A stretch of DNA of 18,662 bases, from the NCBI GenBank assembly GCA_030667725.1, contig DAOUVH010000003.1, forward strand, positions 1 through 18,662, read 5' to 3'. Origin of the DNA: Candidatus Cloacimonadota bacterium (GTDB lineage Bacteria > Cloacimonadota > Cloacimonadia > Cloacimonadales > TCS61). Shown here piece by piece: positions 1-7,531 of this stretch. Every line of letters starts with the position of its first letter. The first letter of the stretch is position 1. The position numbers and the translations under genes were made by a program. A model generated the notes under the pieces. It was given only the letters and a program-made list of their open reading frames with translations. It was not told where the DNA came from and did no database searches.

Positions 1-61
1 AAACAAAATTGAATAATAAGAATAAAATAATAAAAATTAAAACTAAATTAAACTGTTTCAT
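1..61 (-). CDS. 5' end of an exported protein gene, cut by the window edge
   Basis: An ATG at 61-59 opens a frame that stays open to the edge, giving only 20 codons. A clear ribosome binding site, AAGGAG, lies at 73-68, six bases upstream of the ATG. The peptide starts M-K-Q-F-N and is then almost wholly hydrophobic (V, L, I, F with no charge), which is the shape of a Sec signal peptide. The frame and the Shine-Dalgarno sequence together make this a real gene start rather than chance AT-rich sequence. Nothing can be said about the mature protein. It lies 88 bp downstream of the sugar-isomerase-like gene on the same strand and could belong to the same transcript. Confidence 0.6.
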   Translation of the reverse strand, partial: MKQFNLVLIFIILFLLFNFV

Positions 62-137
62 TGAAGGCTCCTTTTTTTTACCAGTTTCATGCCACTGACC
101 TGTTAAATATCCAGCTAATATTGGATTTCGCAGGTTA

Positions 138-155
138 AAAGTGTCATGTCACTTT
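138..155 (-). terminator. weak stem-loop at the stop codon of the sugar-isomerase-like gene
   Basis: AAAGTG and CACTTT form a 6-bp stem around a 6-base loop, overlapping the TGA stop at 151-149. On the minus strand it is followed by only four T before AACCTG. It may be a weak terminator or a 3'-end stabilising structure. Confidence 0.25.
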
Positions 156-1357
156 ATGTTAATTTCACTTCCTTCCACAATCACCAGGTGATTTCCAAGT
201 GGATCAGTAAGCAGATCAGTTACATTACTATCTGAATTCAGTTTTACTTCGATCTGCGTCCGGCAGAGGTCTTCTTCTTTGGAAGTGGAGACTATCTTAC
301 CGTTAACCAGCCAGATCTTATCCAGGTTGTTGCCGCCTATACGGAATATTGTCACATCTCCGCATTGAAAAGTCCCTTGAATTCCTACACCGATTCCCGA
401 TTCAAAATGTGAACGAATAATATAGTTATCTACAATGGAGATTGGAACTGTGCAATGTGCTATCAAGATAGAATTATTTTCTGTATTCAGTCGGGAAGGA
501 TTCGCCATCCAGGGTATTCTGCCTGTCTTCTTGTAAACCAGCAGCATCCCAATTGTGCTAACCATATCACCTTCGCAACCGGCAATAATTCCTTCATCAT
601 TAAGGCGTGATAGTGCAAAACAGCCGGTAGTTCCCAGATCAAGCACCAGATCAAAACAACGCAGTGTGACAGCATCCAGATCATATTTCTCAACAAGTTT
701 TTTCATTGCTATATACACTTTGATATTATTCATAATATCTTTATTTGTTGGTTCAACTATCTCTTGTGAGTTGTTGGTGAGTTCATTGAAATTTTTCTGA
801 CAATCTGCTTCAGTAACATCAGCATAAAATGTTTTAAGCTCTGTCATCTTAATAGGAATTACATCAGCGCCCCAGTTTTCCTTAATTGTTTCAGCAGATG
901 GACTGCTGGCAACCAGCCAGTCAGAGGGCGAACCGATCTCACCGATCCTGCTGCCGGCAAGTTGTCCTTTCCCATTTAACTGTTGGATATTTGCAGGTGT
1001 TGTTTTCAGATTCTCAGAATCTGGGAGATAAATTATTCTACCTTTTTTACCAATCTGGTTAAAACGTGCCAGAAGCTCCATACTGGCAGCGAGAGAGTTG
1101 TTACTCTCATAAGCTAAAAGAGCTATTTCTTCATTTTTGAATTTTGCATCTCTAATTTTTTGCAGGGCAAGCACCTGTGCTTCAGTACCGCCGGTAACAA
1201 TAAAATAATATACTTTTTTAGCTTTCAAAATTTCTGGTTTCTCGATGCGAGTTTCACATATCTCATTCAATTTTACATGGTTGGCAGTGATGATCTTCTC
1301 AAGATCTATTTCGCTTAAAAAATCTGATGCAACCGGAATAAAGGCTGGTTTCCTCAA
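149..1357 (-). CDS. L-fucose/L-arabinose isomerase-like family protein
   Basis: This 402-aa cytosolic protein resembles the sugar isomerases related to L-fucose isomerase (COG2407 type), which interconvert aldoses and ketoses using a divalent metal. The family signature is in the C-terminal half: GIIAGCEGDMVSTIGML at residues 256-272, with Glu262 and Asp264 as likely metal ligands, HCTVP at 301-305, and the glycine-rich SHFESGIGVGIQGTF at 316-330. The N-terminal half has an alternating Rossmann-like pattern with TGGTEAQ at 55-61. The start is a TTG at 1357-1355, chosen because AAGGAGG sits seven bases upstream and no better ATG exists. It lies 73 bp after the second DUF3857 gene and may be the last member of that cluster. 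The true substrate cannot be read from sequence; many family members are uncharacterised, so I do not assign fucI. Confidence 0.7.
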   Translation of the reverse strand: MRKPAFIPVASDFLSEIDLEKIITANHVKLNEICETRIEKPEILKAKKVYYFIVTGGTEAQVLALQKIRDAKFKNEEIALLAYESNNSLAASMELLARFNQIGKKGRIIYLPDSENLKTTPANIQQLNGKGQLAGSRIGEIGSPSDWLVASSPSAETIKENWGADVIPIKMTELKTFYADVTEADCQKNFNELTNNSQEIVEPTNKDIMNNIKVYIAMKKLVEKYDLDAVTLRCFDLVLDLGTTGCFALSRLNDEGIIAGCEGDMVSTIGMLLVYKKTGRIPWMANPSRLNTENNSILIAHCTVPISIVDNYIIRSHFESGIGVGIQGTFQCGDVTIFRIGGNNLDKIWLVNGKIVSTSKEEDLCRTQIEVKLNSDSNVTDLLTDPLGNHLVIVEGSEINIK

Positions 1358-1430
1358 GATTTATCCTCCTTGGATTACACCACAATATTGATTAGAAACT
1401 CAGAAGATACGAGTAGGAATAATGACTCCA

Positions 1431-3299
1431 TCATTTTAAAAAGATCATATTATTTATCGGGTTCTGAATTGAGAGTATGAATTGCTTGAATTCCGGATAT
1501 TTCTTATTGGAAATAATGCATTCTGGAATGTAGATCTCTTTATTAACGATTATTTTTCCATTTTCAATTTTGGATTCTATCTTAAAATAAGCTGTTAAAT
1601 CGTTAATCACAAATTCTTTAATACTTTTCGTATTGTTCAGAAATTCCATTTTGTCAGATTTATTAGATATATCTCTGATATCGATGATAAAATTTTTTCT
1701 GATAAATATCTTGTCAGAGATCTGATAATTATTATCTCTTTCATCAAGCGCAACATCCAAAGAAAAATTCGATGATAGCAACTTGAAATATTTATATGGT
1801 TTCTGATCAACCATGAAATCGCTATATTCCAGTGTATAGGTCATTTTTAAATTTTCATCTATCTCATCAAAATTCAAGAAATTCGGACCATCTAAAAGTT
1901 TTGCTGATTTTTCTCCAAGAAATTGATTGAACCAGATCTTTCGTTGAACATCAGGCATATTCAGAAACATTTGTCTTTTTTGCTGATTAATGCTATTGGA
2001 AAATTGAGCTTCAACTTCCACTTTTGCTGAATTGTCTACTATCAGATAATGATAGGAATATTCCTCGCTGGCACTATTTTGTATTTCATATTTCACAAGT
2101 TCATATTTATCATTTCCAACCAAAATGTTTGCTTCATAATTTCCCGTGAAGGCAAAAGGCATATAACTGTTTCCTGGGCAAAAAAGATCATTATTCCAGA
2201 AAACGCAGATCCTATCCATGAAATTATCCACAGCATATTTTTCCTGGATTTCGGAGAACCTGTTATTTTTTGTGAGAATCACAGCAGGATAAACATCTTT
2301 TATCCCTGCGGATTTTAATAATGCAATAAATAGAGCTGTGAGTTCTTTTTCGGAACCGAATTTTTTCTCGAAAACTTCAGTCAAAGGTTCCGGTATAAAA
2401 TCAATTTCAGAAGTAAATGATTTCTTTTCATTGAAATTTTCCGCCATATATTTGTAAATTGTCAGGACTTTAGATTCATCATTCACGCTATTCTCTGTGA
2501 TTGTTTTTGCCAGTTTGGTAATAGAGACATCTGTTTCAATATCTTTCAGCTTTGATAATTTCTCTACAGCCAATTCATGCCAATCCTTATAAAAACTAAA
2601 AACAATAGGAGTACCGGAAATTAGAAGAGATGGAGAATTATTCTCTTCTTTATAGATAGCTGTGTTTTTTACATTCCATGAATATACATCGAATTTCCCC
2701 TCTTTTTTCTTAGTGAAGCTTACGGCATCTTTATCGTAATGATAATTTAATTTGAATTTTTGGGGAAATTTTATCGTGAAGATCTTATTCAGATAGGGAT
2801 TGGTCTCTTTTAAATGTTCAACACCATTAACCGGTTCACATCTTTTGTTGGTGATAGTATAATCTACCACCACAAAATATCCTGGCTCGATCTGCGGGAT
2901 ATTGATGATCTTTTCACGAAAATTTATATAATCCGGTGACAAGATAGATTCTGTATCATTCATATCATAAATTTGATTTTCAGGAATTTCAATCCTGTTC
3001 CCTTCCGTATCAATCGTAAAACAGTGTCCCAATTCTACTTCTTCAAAATCAGCATTATAATTTATTTTAACATCAGAATAGCGTTTCTTACCTTTATAAT
3101 TCAGCATTTTCTTCACATAGAAAACATGTTTTTGAAAGCTGAAATCATCTTCTACAGTTATCTTGATCTCGGTTAACACATTTAAAGCGGAAGCATCAAG
3201 ATATTCACCGGGAACATCTCTGATGATATCATCTATTCTATCGGCAAATAAATTAAATGCAAAAGCGATCAGCAGTAGAGCGAATATTTTTCTAATCAT
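1431..3299 (-). CDS. exported DUF3857/transglutaminase-like protein lacking the catalytic triad
   Basis: The 622-aa protein begins MIRKIF with a signal peptide (hydrophobic to about residue 18, ending FNLFA-D). I chose the ATG at 3299 over one seven codons upstream because GGAGG lies five bases before it. A DUF3857-like beta-rich domain covers roughly residues 45-215 and a transglutaminase-like fold roughly 240-385. Where the neighbour has GGVCRDKA, this protein has KFGSEKEL, so the nucleophile Cys is Glu317. The His of FNHAITV aligns with Asp362 in FMDRICV, and the Asp of FDPT aligns with Cys374 in FCPG. All three triad residues are therefore lost, while the surrounding helix (ALFIALLKSAGI) is kept. 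The gene overlaps the preceding paralogue by eight bases (ATGATTAG), which suggests translational coupling. It is probably a periplasmic or surface pseudoenzyme; its function is unknown. Confidence 0.8.
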   Translation of the reverse strand: MIRKIFALLLIAFAFNLFADRIDDIIRDVPGEYLDASALNVLTEIKITVEDDFSFQKHVFYVKKMLNYKGKKRYSDVKINYNADFEEVELGHCFTIDTEGNRIEIPENQIYDMNDTESILSPDYINFREKIINIPQIEPGYFVVVDYTITNKRCEPVNGVEHLKETNPYLNKIFTIKFPQKFKLNYHYDKDAVSFTKKKEGKFDVYSWNVKNTAIYKEENNSPSLLISGTPIVFSFYKDWHELAVEKLSKLKDIETDVSITKLAKTITENSVNDESKVLTIYKYMAENFNEKKSFTSEIDFIPEPLTEVFEKKFGSEKELTALFIALLKSAGIKDVYPAVILTKNNRFSEIQEKYAVDNFMDRICVFWNNDLFCPGNSYMPFAFTGNYEANILVGNDKYELVKYEIQNSASEEYSYHYLIVDNSAKVEVEAQFSNSINQQKRQMFLNMPDVQRKIWFNQFLGEKSAKLLDGPNFLNFDEIDENLKMTYTLEYSDFMVDQKPYKYFKLLSSNFSLDVALDERDNNYQISDKIFIRKNFIIDIRDISNKSDKMEFLNNTKSIKEFVINDLTAYFKIESKIENGKIIVNKEIYIPECIISNKKYPEFKQFILSIQNPINNMIFLK

Positions 3300-5238
3300 T
3301 ATATCCTCCAATATTGGCAATAATATAAAGGTTTTCGTATTTTGTTAAATTTGCCAATTTTTGTTTTATTTCCTGGAATTGTTCCCTCTTAAAATGGATT
3401 TTATTATTTTCAAAATGATAATTAAATTTCATACTATTTCCTTTATGTTCAGATTTAAATGTGGTCTTAAAGCCTTCAAAATCAAGAAGTTCCAAATCTG
3501 GCACAGATGGTGATTCAAGATTTTTTGCAAATTCGATTTCATAATTAATATCAAAACTGAATGCACCCATAAGTTTAAAACCATATTTTCTTTCGCTTAA
3601 TCCAAAAGGATTCATTATATAGTCATAGAAAGCATTGAGATTTAAACGGGAAGGTTCAAAAGGAATGAAAATTCTGTTCCCGAATGCTGAAATATAATTC
3701 TCAATTTCAATATCAGCAGTGATCTTCATGTTCTCTTCCTTATTTTCAGGATCGACATAATCAAAACGGATCAATTTTGTATTTGGATGTAAGCTACTCA
3801 CAAACTTTGAAACTATTTTTTTGAACTCGTAATTATTAAGTCTTGAAAATCTTGATCTGATCACGGTATCAGAAAACCCGGAAAAGAGATACTCAATTGT
3901 TCCGGTCGCATTATAATTTTCATCGATTTTCAGATTGATATTTACAGTTGAATTATTTTCTAAAGGATTCGAAATGGGTGTGGTTCGTAAGGTATTACCT
4001 TTTTCTGAAGCAATTAAATAAGAGTTGTCTTCTTCATATTTGGGAAGAAAATCTTTTGTATTTTCATCTGTCGGGTCGAAGATAAATTCCGGTTCACCTT
4101 CCTCATCATAAGAAACTGTAATAGCATGATTGAACCACAACATTGGAGCTTGCGGATTTAATCTTGAGCCAGAAGAAATTAAAATGACATCGGATTCTAT
4201 TCCTGCCTCTCTCAGCATTGCGGTTAATAGTGCTGCTTTATCGCGGCAAACACCACCTCTGGTTTCAAATGTGTAAGTTACATCATGTGGTTCAAATCCG
4301 GGTCTGTTTTCTTCTTTATCAACACCGAGATAACGAATATTATGCGCAGCCCAATAAAACAATTTTGCTGCTTTCTCTTCTCGTGAGGTAATACCTTTTG
4401 TTAATTCTTCAACCTTTTCTCTAATGGCATCATTCACTTCCATGTGCGGCTTCACAATATTGTAATACCAGCGGGAAATTTCTTCCCAGTTTTCCACGGT
4501 TGTCATCTTAATATGGAATGCAAATAAATTGAATATTTCCATATTCGGTTCGTAAATTATTTTAGGATTATTTTGCGTGGTCCAGCTATAAATGGTATCT
4601 CCATCTTTTTCTTCTTTAGAAAAAAAATAGGGAAAATCTTTTTTATTAATTTCATGAATGAATAATTTTTTACTTTTTGGGATAGTAATTTCAAGATAAT
4701 CATTGAGATATTTTGAATAGGTTTCAATATTAAAAGAACTGAAAAAGTTGTTTTCCATTATAGCTTTTTTGATAATATTTTTTTCTTTAGTATAAACAAT
4801 GTCACCGATTTCTATATTGGGAATTTCAGCAGTTAAGATCTTGGATGTTTCAGAGTAAATATTACTTTGACCCATGAAACTGTTATCTTTTTCCTGCAAA
4901 ATATCATTTGGGTCAAAAGAAATTATTTCACCGTTTTTCTTGATAAGTTCAATTATGAGGATTTCTTTTTCTCCATAATTTGTATCATACCAGAATAACA
5001 CAGAGTTGTTTTTTTTAGCACCTTCAGTTAGAATTTTTTTATAAGATTCAGAAATCTCATATCCAAGACAGTATTCATCCAGGTTTGTGATTTCATTGGA
5101 AATGTATATCTCATTACTTTCTGGATAATCCTCTGCTTGTGCTTGTTGAAGCATTATTATTGCTTCCTCTTTTTCAACATATTCTGCAAATAATATTGAT
5201 GTTATCAACAGGAATATGGGTAACATGATTTTCTTCAT
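3292..5238 (-). CDS. exported DUF3857 protein with an intact transglutaminase-like domain
   Basis: This 648-aa protein has an N-terminal signal peptide (MKKIMLPIFLLITSILFA, cleavage near residue 18), a DUF3857-like domain at about 50-220, a transglutaminase/protease-like core at about 250-400 and a beta-rich C-terminal region. A full papain-type triad is visible: Cys331 in GGVCRDKAALL, His371 in FNHAITV and Asp388 in FDPTDEN. Such folds act as thiol proteases, amidases or transglutaminases outside the cytoplasm; the substrate here is not known. The ATG at 5238 has AAGGAG five bases upstream. It starts 14 bp after wecB and its stop overlaps the start of the inactive paralogue. Co-transcription with a UDP-ManNAc-forming enzyme hints at an envelope role, but that is inference from gene order only. 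Confidence 0.85.
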   Translation of the reverse strand: MKKIMLPIFLLITSILFAEYVEKEEAIIMLQQAQAEDYPESNEIYISNEITNLDEYCLGYEISESYKKILTEGAKKNNSVLFWYDTNYGEKEILIIELIKKNGEIISFDPNDILQEKDNSFMGQSNIYSETSKILTAEIPNIEIGDIVYTKEKNIIKKAIMENNFFSSFNIETYSKYLNDYLEITIPKSKKLFIHEINKKDFPYFFSKEEKDGDTIYSWTTQNNPKIIYEPNMEIFNLFAFHIKMTTVENWEEISRWYYNIVKPHMEVNDAIREKVEELTKGITSREEKAAKLFYWAAHNIRYLGVDKEENRPGFEPHDVTYTFETRGGVCRDKAALLTAMLREAGIESDVILISSGSRLNPQAPMLWFNHAITVSYDEEGEPEFIFDPTDENTKDFLPKYEEDNSYLIASEKGNTLRTTPISNPLENNSTVNINLKIDENYNATGTIEYLFSGFSDTVIRSRFSRLNNYEFKKIVSKFVSSLHPNTKLIRFDYVDPENKEENMKITADIEIENYISAFGNRIFIPFEPSRLNLNAFYDYIMNPFGLSERKYGFKLMGAFSFDINYEIEFAKNLESPSVPDLELLDFEGFKTTFKSEHKGNSMKFNYHFENNKIHFKREQFQEIKQKLANLTKYENLYIIANIGGYND

Positions 5239-5252
5239 TTGAACTCCTTTTG

Positions 5253-6368
5253 TTATTTTTCTCTGAATATTTCTAATATCCGCTCGGCAGTGTGTCCATC
5301 CCAGTATTTGGGGATTCTGCCCTTTTTAATATTTCCAGACAAGATTTTCTGGGCTTCGTTTATAATATTGATTGTATTTAATTTTACCAGATTATTTGTA
5401 CCTTCTGTTATTGTGATTGGTCTTTCAGTGTTTGGTCTTAAGGTTAAACAGGGAACTCCAAAATAGGTCGATTCCTCCTGAATTCCACCTGAATCGGTCA
5501 GGATAAATTTAGCATCCATCTGCAGTTTTAAAAAATCGTAATATCCCACCGGTGGGATTAGATGCAGATTTTTCATCTTCTTTACCTTATCTTCTAAATC
5601 GAAAGTTTGTATTTGTTTGGTGGTGCGGGGATGGATAGGAAAGATGAGGCTGATGGATTTTGATATCTCTTCAAAAGCATTCAGGATTGTAAGAAGTCCC
5701 TTTTTATTATCAACATTAGAAGGACGGTGTAGAGTTATCAGAGCGAAATCGTTTCTGATGCCAATTCTATTGAGGATATCGGAATCTATTGCTCGATCCT
5801 GGTATTGCATCAGTGAATCGATCATGATGTTTCCCACAAAGAATATTTTCTCTTTTGGAACCCCTTCAGCCAGTAGATTTTCATCACCGTCGGGAGAGGG
5901 AGTTAGCAGATAATCGGAGATTGCATCGGTGAGAATACGGTTGATCTCTTCCGGCATCGATCTGGAAAAACTGCGCAATCCAGCCTCCAAATGTGCAACC
6001 GGGATATGAAGTTTCACAGCATCAATAGCACAGGCGGAAGTGCTGTTCACATCTCCGGCCACGATCACCAGATCGGGATTATCCTTGAGCAGAACTTTCT
6101 CATAACGCTCCATTATCTTTGCAGTTTGTTTTCCGTGTGTCCCAGATCCCACTTCCAGATATTCATCCGGTTTTGGCATCTGCAGATCATCAAAGAAAAA
6201 TTTACTCATGCGTTCGTCGTAGTGCTGTCCTGTATGGATAAGTTTTACTTCAAATTCTTCAGGGTAGTTCGCAAACTCTTTATAGAGGGGAGCCATTTTC
6301 ATAAAATTTGGTCTGGCTCCAACAATTAAGTGAACTTTCTTCTTTCCCTTTTTCAACTTAAAACTCAT
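5253..6368 (-). CDS. wecB: UDP-N-acetylglucosamine 2-epimerase, non-hydrolysing
   Basis: This 371-aa cytosolic enzyme interconverts UDP-GlcNAc and UDP-ManNAc, the precursor for ManNAc-containing surface polysaccharides. Family motifs are complete: GARPNFMKMAPL near residue 17, HTGQHYDE at 45-52, AGDVNST at 104-110 with the conserved Asp106, HLEAGLRS at 126-133 with Glu128, MPEEINR at 138-144, TLHRPSN at 212-218 with His214, DSGGIQEES at 292-300, and RPNTERPIT near the C-terminus. The length matches the bacterial family. The start follows the mnmA stop by 13 bp; a GAGGA sequence overlaps that stop, about ten bases from the ATG, so translation may be coupled. No other polysaccharide genes (wecC, glycosyltransferases) are visible in the window, so the polymer it serves is unknown. 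Confidence 0.95.
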   Translation of the reverse strand: MSFKLKKGKKKVHLIVGARPNFMKMAPLYKEFANYPEEFEVKLIHTGQHYDERMSKFFFDDLQMPKPDEYLEVGSGTHGKQTAKIMERYEKVLLKDNPDLVIVAGDVNSTSACAIDAVKLHIPVAHLEAGLRSFSRSMPEEINRILTDAISDYLLTPSPDGDENLLAEGVPKEKIFFVGNIMIDSLMQYQDRAIDSDILNRIGIRNDFALITLHRPSNVDNKKGLLTILNAFEEISKSISLIFPIHPRTTKQIQTFDLEDKVKKMKNLHLIPPVGYYDFLKLQMDAKFILTDSGGIQEESTYFGVPCLTLRPNTERPITITEGTNNLVKLNTINIINEAQKILSGNIKKGRIPKYWDGHTAERILEIFREK

Positions 6369-6381
6369 AATTTATAATTCC

Positions 6382-7431
6382 TCATTTTATTATCCCGCCA
6401 CCAAGCAGCATGTTATCTTTATAAAAAACTCCGGACTGACCCGGTGTGATAGCGCGTGTACTTTTTTCTAATTCAATTACTAGTGAACTTCCTTTTTCTT
6501 GAATATTTTTTACAGGAACCGGAGAACTATTATAACGGATCTGGATCGAGATCCCTCTCATGTCATCCGGTTTTTTCCCAGCTATCCAGTTCACCTCTTT
6601 AAGTTCAAAAACATCAGCAAGCAGATCATCAGGATCTTCAGTAACCACAAGTTTATTTTCATTTACATCCAGTTTCATAACATATAACGGGCATCTCCAG
6701 GGAGTGTTAAGACCCTTTCTCTGTCCAATTGTATAGAGGGCAAGACCGCGATGTTTGCCAATAACTTTTCCATCAGGTAAGGTAATATCTCCGGTAGCGA
6801 AAATAATATGGTTTTTCAGATAATCTTCATAATGATCTTTGATAAAGCAGATCTCCTGACTGTCAGTTTTGGAATGTATGGGAAGTTCAAGGTCAGCGGC
6901 TATTTTGCGAATTTCCGGTTTTTGATATTTTGAAACAGGAAATAGTGTTTTGGAAAGTTGGAACTGGTTCAATTTCCAAATCATATAAGTTTGATCTTTA
7001 GAAGCATCTTGGGGAATGTGTACCTTGAATTGCTTATTTTCTTCTTTGATCTGAATATAATGTCCGGTGGCAATTTTATTAGCACCCAGTTTGAAAGCTG
7101 CTTCCATGAATTTTCCAAATTTGATGGTTGGGTTGCAGATGACACATGGATTTGGAGTGCGACCGGAAGAGTATTCATCAATGAAATTCTTCTCAACGAT
7201 CTCTTTAAAATCATCTTTCAGATCTACCACAAAATGTTCAATTCCCAAAGTATTGCAAACAGTTTTGGCATCCCTTATATCAGCTTCAATTCCTTCATTC
7301 TCTCCATAGCCGGATTTTTTTGCATCGTATTGACGCATGGTTAACCCAAAAACTTCATGACCTTCCTGCAACAATAAAGCTGCGGCAACCGAACTATCGA
7401 CTCCGCCACTCATGGCAACTGCTATTTTCAT
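6382..7431 (-). CDS. mnmA: tRNA-specific 2-thiouridylase MnmA
   Basis: This 349-aa enzyme makes 2-thiouridine at wobble position 34 of Lys, Glu and Gln tRNAs, activating the uridine with ATP and accepting sulfur as a persulfide. The ATP-binding PP-loop SGGVDSS is at residues 8-14. The two catalytic cysteines are visible: Cys99 in RTPNPCVICN and Cys195 in SQEICFI. The QTYMIW, LFPVSKYQK and TIGQRKGL motifs and the C-terminal LGGGII are also typical. Position 96 is Cys, where E. coli has Asp99 (NPD); NPC variants are common in the family. The ATG is preceded by AGAGGAG at very short spacing. The gene leads the tight cluster with wecB, but a strong hairpin lies directly upstream, so how it is transcribed is unclear. 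A TTGACA occurs at 7512-7507 without a good -10 at normal spacing. Confidence 0.96.
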   Translation of the reverse strand: MKIAVAMSGGVDSSVAAALLLQEGHEVFGLTMRQYDAKKSGYGENEGIEADIRDAKTVCNTLGIEHFVVDLKDDFKEIVEKNFIDEYSSGRTPNPCVICNPTIKFGKFMEAAFKLGANKIATGHYIQIKEENKQFKVHIPQDASKDQTYMIWKLNQFQLSKTLFPVSKYQKPEIRKIAADLELPIHSKTDSQEICFIKDHYEDYLKNHIIFATGDITLPDGKVIGKHRGLALYTIGQRKGLNTPWRCPLYVMKLDVNENKLVVTEDPDDLLADVFELKEVNWIAGKKPDDMRGISIQIRYNSSPVPVKNIQEKGSSLVIELEKSTRAITPGQSGVFYKDNMLLGGGIIK

Positions 7432-7453
7432 ATCTCCTCTTTTAGTTTAAACA

Positions 7454-7493
7454 ATAAAAAATAACACAGATTAAAATCTGTGTTATTTTTTAT
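7454..7493. terminator. bidirectional intrinsic terminator
   Basis: A near-perfect inverted repeat: the arm at 7454-7472 pairs with 7475-7493, with core AACACAGATT / AATCTGTGTT. Runs of T follow the stem on both strands. It lies 39 bases past the stop of the 773-aa secreted protein gene and should end that transcript. It is also only 22 bases ahead of the mnmA start, so it either insulates mnmA or is read through in its leader. Confidence 0.8.
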
Positions 7494-7531
7494 ATATCTT
7501 GGTTGATGTCAATTAGAACGATGAGAGTCGA

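Noticed and set aside
6958..7344. Plus-strand frame of 128 codons opposite mnmA
   Set aside because: It is antisense to a fully conserved mnmA, has no ribosome binding site and shows no recognisable domain.
7507..7531. mnmA promoter from the TTGACA at 7512-7507
   Set aside because: No acceptable -10 hexamer occurs at 16-18 bp spacing; the TATATA nearby is too close.
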